From CAZCGA01 sp964498075 (GTDB taxonomy: Bacteria; Desulfobacterota; Binatia; HRBIN30): a stretch of 9,342 nt of DNA. The stretch is from NCBI GenBank assembly GCA_964498075.1, contig CAZCGA010000195.1, positions 1 through 9,342 on the forward strand, written 5' to 3'. This document shows, one piece after another, positions 6,006 through 9,342 of the stretch (the stretch's first letter is position 1; every line of letters starts with the position of its first letter). The translations under genes were made by a program, and so were the position numbers. The notes below the pieces were generated by a model. It ran no database searches. It had not been told where the DNA came from and saw only the letters and a list, made by a program, of their open reading frames with translations.

Positions 6006-7118
6006 TTAAATTCGCGTAATAAGCGATGAGCCATGGCGCGCCACGGTGGCAGCGCAGAAGCGGGCAATCTTCGTCAGAATCTCGTCCGCGGTCTTCACCC
6101 ACTTGAAAGGATGTGGGCTCTCGTTGTGGACGTCGAGGAATTCGTGGATGGCGGCTTCGAGTTCTCGGACACTGTGATGGGAGCCCCGCTTGAGCTGCTT
6201 GGTGGTGAGGATCGCAAACCATCCCTCGACCTGATTGAGCCACGAGGAATGCGTCGGAATGAAGTGCAGGTGGAACCGTCGGTGTCGGCTCAGCCAGTGC
6301 CTCACGCTCGGGGCCTTGTGCGTGGCGTAGTTGTCCATGATCAGGTGGACGCCCAGCTCGGCGGCCACGCTGGCGTCGATCAGCTTGAGGAACTGCACGA
6401 ACTCTTTGGCGCGGTGGCGACGAAAGCACTTGCCGAGCACCCCGCCGGTGGCCACGTCGAGGGCCGCAAACAAACTGGTGGTCCCATTGCGGTCGTACTC
6501 CGGAGTTCTGCGCTCCAGCTGTCCTGGGCGCATGGGCAAGATGGGCTGCGTGCGGTTCAAGGCCTGAATCTGTGATTTCTCGTCGACCGACAGCACCACG
6601 GCGTTGGTCGGGGGATCCAGATAGAGACCAACGACGTCACGGACCTTCTCGATGAACTCTGGATCAGACGACAGCTGAAAGGTCTCGGAACGATGGGGCT
6701 TGAGTCCGAACGCGCGCCAGATCCGCGCCACCGACATGTGACTGAGGCCGGCCTGCTTGGCCAGATCCCGCGTGCTCCACCGCGATGCCCCGCGGGGCAT
6801 GACATTGAGAGTGGTGGTGACGATTTCCTCGACCTTGTCGTCTCCGATCTGTCGGGGAGCTCCCGGCCGCGGTGCGTCCAACAGTCCGTCGATGCGCTCG
6901 GCAACGAAGCGGGCGCGCCACTTACAAACGGTCTGGGGGGTCACCCTCAACAGCGTTGCCACCACGTCGTTGTCGACTCCTTTCGCACACTCCAGCACGA
7001 TGCGCGCACGCAGCGCGAGCCGCTGCGCCGTTTTGCCGCGGCGCACATACCGCAGGAGCACTTCGCGCTCATCATCGGCGAGTCTGAGCGGGCTCTTCGG
7101 CCGACCGAGTTTCGACAT
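6006..7118 (-). CDS. IS630-family transposase (DDE)
   Basis: Encodes 370 residues. ATG at 7118 (minus) is chosen over an in-frame ATG 16 codons upstream because GAGGAGAG lies just before it and MSKLGRP is a usual family start. An N-terminal helix-turn-helix/homeodomain-like region spans residues about 10-140 (VVATLLRVTPQTVCKWRARF; then WSTRDLAKQAGLSHMSVARIW). The catalytic triad is visible: Asp179 in VLSVDEKSQIQAL, Asp262 in LIMDNYATH, Glu298 in SSWLNQVEGWF, with 35 residues between the second Asp and the Glu. It cuts and joins the element ends at TA targets. Length and motifs indicate a complete enzyme. Confidence 0.95.
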   Translation of the reverse strand: MSKLGRPKSPLRLADDEREVLLRYVRRGKTAQRLALRARIVLECAKGVDNDVVATLLRVTPQTVCKWRARFVAERIDGLLDAPRPGAPRQIGDDKVEEIVTTTLNVMPRGASRWSTRDLAKQAGLSHMSVARIWRAFGLKPHRSETFQLSSDPEFIEKVRDVVGLYLDPPTNAVVLSVDEKSQIQALNRTQPILPMRPGQLERRTPEYDRNGTTSLFAALDVATGGVLGKCFRRHRAKEFVQFLKLIDASVAAELGVHLIMDNYATHKAPSVRHWLSRHRRFHLHFIPTHSSWLNQVEGWFAILTTKQLKRGSHHSVRELEAAIHEFLDVHNESPHPFKWVKTADEILTKIARFCAATVARHGSSLITRI

Positions 7119-7183
7119 GCTCTCTCCTCTCATTGCCTGTATGGAGGAGACGGTCAACCTGTTCATTTATTCAATTCTTTTCT

Positions 7184-7195
7184 GTTACGACCGAC
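7184..7195. repeat. Right terminal inverted repeat of the IS630 element
   Basis: GTTACGACCGAC, the complement of the left end; followed by the TA duplicate at 7196-7197. An AT-rich stretch just inside (7161-7183) is probably the region carrying the transposase promoter. Confidence 0.9.
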
Positions 7196-7197
7196 TA

Positions 7198-7374
7198 GTT
7201 ACTTTCCGGTGCAAAAGTCTGGTCGCTGAAGGAGAGTACACCTCGGCGTTCGGGCTTGGAATGGGGCTGGCGATCAGTCGTTCGATCATCCAGGCGCATC
7301 ATGGACGCATCTGGACATCGAGCAGCACCTGGATGACGGCGGTTATCGGAAGCGGTTCGCTGCCGGCGGCGTGA
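7198..7374 (+). pseudogene. Histidine-kinase C-terminal remnant (ATPase G boxes)
   Basis: The frame ending at TGA 7372-7374 contains FGLGMGLAISRSIIQAHHGRIW, which matches the G1/G2-box end of sensor histidine-kinase ATPase domains ('GlGLGLsIsrsIveaHgGriwa'). The normal finish ('n..gGatF.f.LP') is degraded to VIGSGSLPAA and everything upstream (H-box, N-box, sensor) is absent: the frame is cut by the IS630 end at 7197. Restoring the sequence without the IS joins it to the stop of the TRL-like gene, so the kinase was already a fragment before the insertion. Confidence 0.65.
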
Positions 7375-7384
7375 GAGCGTAAGA

Positions 7385-7410
7385 CTATGCGCATAGAACC
7401 GCGCGCGTAG
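7385..7410 (+). promoter_or_regulatory. Half copy (D) of the shared dyad, without promoter boxes
   Basis: CTATGCGCATAG (7385-7396, itself a perfect palindrome) runs into GAACCGCGCGCGTAG (7396-7410), matching the dyad of copies A-C at most positions. At +25 from GAACC there is ACCCGC rather than TTRCGR, and no TACAA box follows. It lies between the kinase remnant and the stop of the minus-strand gene and is probably a decayed relic; a second perfect palindrome, GGTTGCGCAACC, follows at 7412-7423. Confidence 0.4.
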
Positions 7411-7454
7411 CGGTTGCGCAACCCGCAGCTCCCGGGGTGGAGACCGCAAACGAC

Positions 7455-7976
7455 TCAGTCCCCGTGCTTTCCGTGGCCGTCGCCGTGACCCCTGCCATGC
7501 TGAAAATGCTTCAGATGTCCCGGGGGCCCGCCGTGCGGGTGTATCGGGTGATGCCGATATGTAGCCGGCACCACGACGATCGGGCGCGGCACGTAGCGGG
7601 ACTCGACTGATTTGAACGGCCCACCGTACCGGTGGGACCGATACCAGTATCCGTCCCGGTTGATGTACCAGTACGTCCGATAGCGGTACATGTCGTAGTC
7701 CGCGGCCGCCGGCACGTAGTACACTTGCGTCCTCGGGACCACCACGACCTCCGGCGGGCCGCTGAAGACCACGGCGGGCGGCGGCGGCACGCTGATGCCG
7801 ATATGGATGTCGACCTCGGCCAAGCTCGGCCGCGCGTACGCACTGGCAACCAGGCTGGCTGAGAAGACGAACGCGGTAAGCAGCCCGTTCGCAGCAGGAT
7901 CGTGACGTTTCATATCGCGTCGACAGCGCATTTGGCGCCCCGTCGTGTCGATCTGCTGCTTCCTGTCTGTTGCCAT
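7455..7976 (-). CDS. Secreted Pro/Tyr/His-rich protein of unknown function
   Basis: Encodes 173 residues. ATG at 7976 (minus) has AAGGAGG 5 nt upstream (7982-7988); an internal ATG at 7913 gives a shorter, more ordinary signal peptide (MKRHDPAANGLLTAFVFSASLVASAYA) but has no RBS. The mature part shows a pattern familiar from uncharacterised periplasmic or secreted proteins of many Gram-negatives: VDIHIGISVPPPP, then VVVVPRTQVYYVP, then 'YRTYWYINRDGYWYRSHRYGGPF', and a 'VP..Y' segment. The C-terminus is His/Gly-rich (about a dozen His in the last 35 residues), which could bind metal or be a flexible tail. It is transcribed away from the 8158 gene and shares its divergent promoter dyad. Confidence 0.75.
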   Translation of the reverse strand: MATDRKQQIDTTGRQMRCRRDMKRHDPAANGLLTAFVFSASLVASAYARPSLAEVDIHIGISVPPPPAVVFSGPPEVVVVPRTQVYYVPAAADYDMYRYRTYWYINRDGYWYRSHRYGGPFKSVESRYVPRPIVVVPATYRHHPIHPHGGPPGHLKHFQHGRGHGDGHGKHGD

Positions 7977-8041
7977 TGTGGCCTCCTTATGTGATGACTG
8001 CGATTCGCGTTTGGCGATGTGCATCGCGCGAGACGCCAATA

Positions 8042-8095
8042 CTTGTACAACGGGGTCGGCAGCGCCGTAAGCTCGGACTACTACGCGCGTGGTTC
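8042..8095 (-). promoter_or_regulatory. Shared promoter/operator element, copy C (minus strand)
   Basis: Read on the minus strand: GAACC begins at 8095, TTACGG occupies 8070-8065 (25 nt on), a 17-bp spacer follows, then TACAAG at 8047-8042. It drives toward the secreted protein at 7976, leaving a leader of roughly 60 nt that ends in a strong Shine-Dalgarno. It shares its dyad with the plus-strand copy. Confidence 0.6.
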
Positions 8096-8124
8096 TACGC
8101 GCGCAGTAGTCCGAGCTTACGGCG
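8063..8124. repeat. 27-bp near-perfect inverted repeat between divergent genes
   Basis: The arms 8063-8089 and 8098-8124 are reverse complements with one mismatch (A8083 against C8104; a G-T-type wobble on the other strand), separated by the 8-base loop TGGTTCTA. The arms contain the dyad plus the -35-like boxes of both divergent promoters. It arises because two copies of the shared element are placed head to head around one centre. Confidence 0.9.
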
Positions 8125-8146
8125 GTACCATGCCTTCCTGTACAAG
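8092..8146 (+). promoter_or_regulatory. Shared promoter/operator element, copy C (plus strand)
   Basis: From the dyad centre (8092) it is 25 nt to TTACGG (8117-8122), then an 18-bp spacer and TACAAG (8141-8146). A start site about 6-7 nt after the -10-like box would fall on or beside ATG 8152, giving little or no leader for the downstream gene, which indeed shows no Shine-Dalgarno. Confidence 0.6.
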
Positions 8147-8157
8147 CAAGCATGGCT

Positions 8158-8688
8158 ATGGATGCGAATCTCGATCTGGCAGAAGTTCCGATTGGCACGG
8201 TGCAGCCCCACGTGATCCTGCCGTCGCAGTACTTCGAGTCTCGCGGAAGGCTGACACCAGAGCACCGGCTCAGGATCGCGGTCCTCGACGACGCGATCCA
8301 ATGCGTTGAAAAGTATCGCTTCGCTACAAACGTTCGAGGCCAACGGCGCTTCCACGAGGCGCGGCGGTGGCTCCTCGCCGAGGAGACAGACTGGCCGTAC
8401 TCCTTCGAGGTCATTTGTGAAGTCCTCGATCTCGACGCGAACGCCGTGCGCCACCGCCTGCGATTGGCGCGGAAACGGCAACCAGTATCGGTGTCGCGCG
8501 AGATGCGGATGAGGACACACGAACGCGGAACCGTGGTCTCACTCAAGTCGGGCACCTCTGTGGGTTCGGCTCCAGGTGTCCGATCGCACACTCCTCTGAA
8601 AACGCCCCGGTCGAACCCGCAACTCGACGCTCAGCCGCGTGGGGATGCCTTACGTCGCAACGCAGGCCGAATGAAAGGAGAAAAGTGA
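8158..8688 (+). CDS. Conserved hypothetical protein, possible small regulator
   Basis: Encodes 176 residues from ATG 8158, chosen because this ATG, but not the one at 8152, is kept in the decayed copy at 4961. Residues about 33-105 are the conserved core: PEHRLRIAVLDDAIQCVEKY, RGQRRFHEARRWLL, WPYSFEVICEVLDLDANAVR and a final basic helix RHRLRLARKRQ. I recognise this as a recurring uncharacterised pattern in GC-rich environmental genomes; the last helices could form a helix-turn-helix, which would suit a DNA-binding role, but no catalytic motif is visible. The tail after about residue 110 looks like translated non-coding DNA: the matching stretch in the decayed copy is in another frame. Its TGA overlaps the next ATG (TGATG) and contains that gene's RBS. 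Confidence 0.6.
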   Translation: MDANLDLAEVPIGTVQPHVILPSQYFESRGRLTPEHRLRIAVLDDAIQCVEKYRFATNVRGQRRFHEARRWLLAEETDWPYSFEVICEVLDLDANAVRHRLRLARKRQPVSVSREMRMRTHERGTVVSLKSGTSVGSAPGVRSHTPLKTPRSNPQLDAQPRGDALRRNAGRMKGEK

Positions 8689-8750
8689 TGAACTGGAATC
8701 AAATCAAAGAAAGGCGCGCAGCGCACTGCCAACAACCCACTGTCCGTTGA
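8688..8750 (+). pseudogene. CsbD-family stub
   Basis: ATG 8688 has AAAGGAGAAAA upstream and reads MNWNQIKERRAAHCQQPTVR before TGA 8748-8750. The first seven residues match the invariant CsbD start (MNWDqIeG); the rest does not, and the frame is 20 codons where CsbD proteins have about 65. An internal deletion fused the CsbD start to the ribosome site of the next gene (AAAGGAGG at 8750-8757). Confidence 0.6.
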
Positions 8751-8762
8751 AAGGAGGAATCC

Positions 8763-8972
8763 ATGTCGCACCATGCAGTCGTGTTCTTCGAGATCGCCCT
8801 CATTGCGTCGCTGCTGGGGTTCGGTGGCGTGGCCGGCTTGTCCGCTCAGATGGGCTGGATCTTCGCCGTCATCGCCGTCATCTTCCTCGCGGTCGCGGTG
8901 TTTAATGGTCGAGGTGCCCGCGGCTCTGTCTCAGTTCCGGAACGCGCGCGCATACAGCGTCTCATGCACTAA
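8763..8972 (+). CDS. DUF1328 family small membrane protein
   Basis: Encodes 69 residues from ATG 8763, with AAAGGAGG (8750-8757) upstream. Two membrane helices (about 5-26 and 29-47) carry the family pattern: VVFFEIALIASLLGFGGVAG, then a short turn, then WIFAVIAVIFLAVAVFNG. DUF1328 proteins (PF07043, the YtjA group) are usually 50-60 residues and end soon after the second helix; this one has a roughly 20-residue basic tail (RGARGSVSVPERARIQRLMH). No biochemical role is established; the family commonly sits beside CsbD genes, as here. It is the only module member that looks undamaged. Confidence 0.88.
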   Translation: MSHHAVVFFEIALIASLLGFGGVAGLSAQMGWIFAVIAVIFLAVAVFNGRGARGSVSVPERARIQRLMH

Positions 8973-9047
8973 CTTCCACCCACCTCAAGGGAGGAGAAGA
9001 GCGGCGCTTCCCGCCACACACATCGATCGAGACAGAGGGGATAGACC
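8973..9047 (+). other. Intergenic stretch with an orphan Shine-Dalgarno
   Basis: AAGGGAGGAGAAG (8988-9000) is as strong a ribosome site as any in the window but no ATG, GTG or TTG lies in the next 15 bases. The start codon, and perhaps a whole small gene, has probably been lost, in keeping with the deletions seen nearby. Confidence 0.35.
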
Positions 9048-9221
9048 ATGGACATTAGAAACCAATGCAGCGTCGCAGCGCTGAGCATCGGCACGACGTC
9101 TTCAACGCGTGAATCGCGGGGAGAAGCTAGCGAGCACTGGTCTATGCGGTGGTCGCCTCGCACGATGGGCGAGTTATCCTCCCGCGAGCGATTCGAGCTC
9201 CTCGGCTGGGATGAGGTCTGA
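9048..9221 (+). CDS. Doubtful 57-residue ORF, not recognised
   Basis: ATG 9048 has only a modest purine-rich GAGGGG about 8 nt upstream. The product begins MDIRNQCSVAALSIG and ends in an acidic, aromatic segment (MGELSSRERFELLGWDEV); no signal peptide, membrane helix or known motif is evident. Position and strand fit the end of the module, so it may be a real small gene, but composition gives no strong support. Confidence 0.3.
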   Translation: MDIRNQCSVAALSIGTTSSTRESRGEASEHWSMRWSPRTMGELSSRERFELLGWDEV

Positions 9222-9342
9222 GCGCGCGGGACAGGTTCCGCGATGAATGGCGGGAAAGACGACCCTGCGGGGGGTGCGCCTGGGATCGTCGCTGCGTTCT
9301 CCTGTACAAGAAGAACGACTGTGGCGGGGGCGGGCCATCACC
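9222..9342. other. No feature recognised at the window end
   Basis: The last 121 bases are GC-rich with several short open frames running off the end, none with a convincing start or motif. CCTGTACAAG at 9301-9310 repeats ten bases of promoter copy C, but without the -35-like box or dyad at the right distance. Confidence 0.3.

Larger units (their letters stand above)
5994..7195 (-). mobile_element. Intact IS630-family insertion sequence
   Basis: The element is 1202 bp and bounded by perfect 12-bp inverted repeats (GTCGGTCGTAAC at 5994-6005 and its complement at 7184-7195), flanked on both sides by TA (5992-5993 and 7196-7197). With the next host bases the target reads CTAG, the classic IS630 target with TA duplication. 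It contains one full transposase gene on the minus strand. Perfect ends, an uninterrupted transposase and a matching target duplication indicate a recent and probably still active insertion. Confidence 0.93.

Noticed and set aside
6033..6575. A 180-codon plus-strand open frame inside the IS.
   Set aside because: It is the antisense shadow of the transposase coding frame; no start signals or motifs of its own.
2326..8124. Similar peptides ('RKLGLLRAWFYA', 'RKIGELRAWFYA', 'RKLGILRAWFCA') read from the strand opposite the repeated elements, suggesting a conserved coding fragment or transposase end.
   Set aside because: Differences among copies fall on first and second codon positions as often as third, one copy contains an in-frame stop, and the frames have no starts. 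The similarity is a by-product of nucleotide conservation of the promoter element.
2321..8146. The repeated elements as a miniature inverted-repeat transposon or REP-like family.
   Set aside because: No target duplications, no consistent outer ends, always upstream of genes in the same orientation for the full copies, and the variable part is a 17-18 bp spacer between fixed boxes. A duplicated promoter explains it better, though copy number across the genome was not seen.
8158..8591. Long minus-strand open frame extending the secreted protein upstream to 8591.
   Set aside because: It runs through the divergent promoter and opposite the 8158 gene; the RBS at 7982-7988 places the real start at 7976.
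9295..9310. A further copy of the shared promoter suggested by CCTGTACAAG.
   Set aside because: No TTRCGR box 17-18 bp upstream and no dyad at the required distance; a ten-base match alone can be chance.
1..9342. CRISPR arrays, tRNA, rRNA or riboswitches.
   Set aside because: No regularly spaced repeats, no tRNA arm patterns and no recognisable riboswitch cores on either strand by eye.

Overview
The window is GC-rich by eye and looks like the chromosome of a Gram-negative bacterium: it encodes an OmpA-type peptidoglycan-binding porin, lipobox lipoproteins, a BON-domain protein and clear Shine-Dalgarno-led genes. The mix of small stress and envelope families (Holin-X-like, DUF3618-like, DUF883-like, YtxH, DUF3309, CsbD, DUF1328, TRL-like) is common in soil and subsurface Deltaproteobacteria-like lineages and related candidate phyla. 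That placement is inference; the sequence does not fix a taxon.

Layout. 1-200 is the 3' end of a BON-domain gene. 295-1323 is an OmpA-family porin followed by a GC hairpin. 1432-2250 is a class I SAM methyltransferase that may be translationally coupled to a 7-codon leader. 2463-4834 is a tightly packed plus-strand run of seven small genes: four or five short membrane proteins, DUF3309, and a lipoprotein with three perfectly spaced four-cysteine repeats. 4961-5664 is a decayed copy of a gene module. 5665-5994 is a TRL-like lipoprotein. 5994-7195 is an intact IS630-family element inserted exactly at that gene's stop codon. 7198-7374 is a histidine-kinase remnant. 7455-7976 (minus strand) is a secreted Tyr/Pro/His-rich protein. 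8158-8972 is the better-preserved copy of the same module: a conserved hypothetical protein, a CsbD stub and DUF1328. The last 370 bases hold one doubtful small ORF.

The most notable signal is a repeated upstream element not explained by any gene. It consists of a GC-rich dyad (TACGCGCG-N8-CGCGCGTA, core GAACCACGCGCGTAG), then a -35-like TTRCGR box starting exactly 25 nt after the first base of GAACC, then 17 or 18 bp, then a -10-like TACAAK/TAGAAG box. It precedes the small-membrane-protein operon (2321-2384), the decayed module (4885-4949), and both divergent units around 8042-8146, where two copies share one dyad and form a 27-bp inverted repeat with a single mismatch. A fifth, promoter-less half copy lies at 7385-7410. 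The window therefore reads as a small regulon of envelope and stress genes under one shared promoter/operator type, shaped by duplication, deletion and IS insertion.
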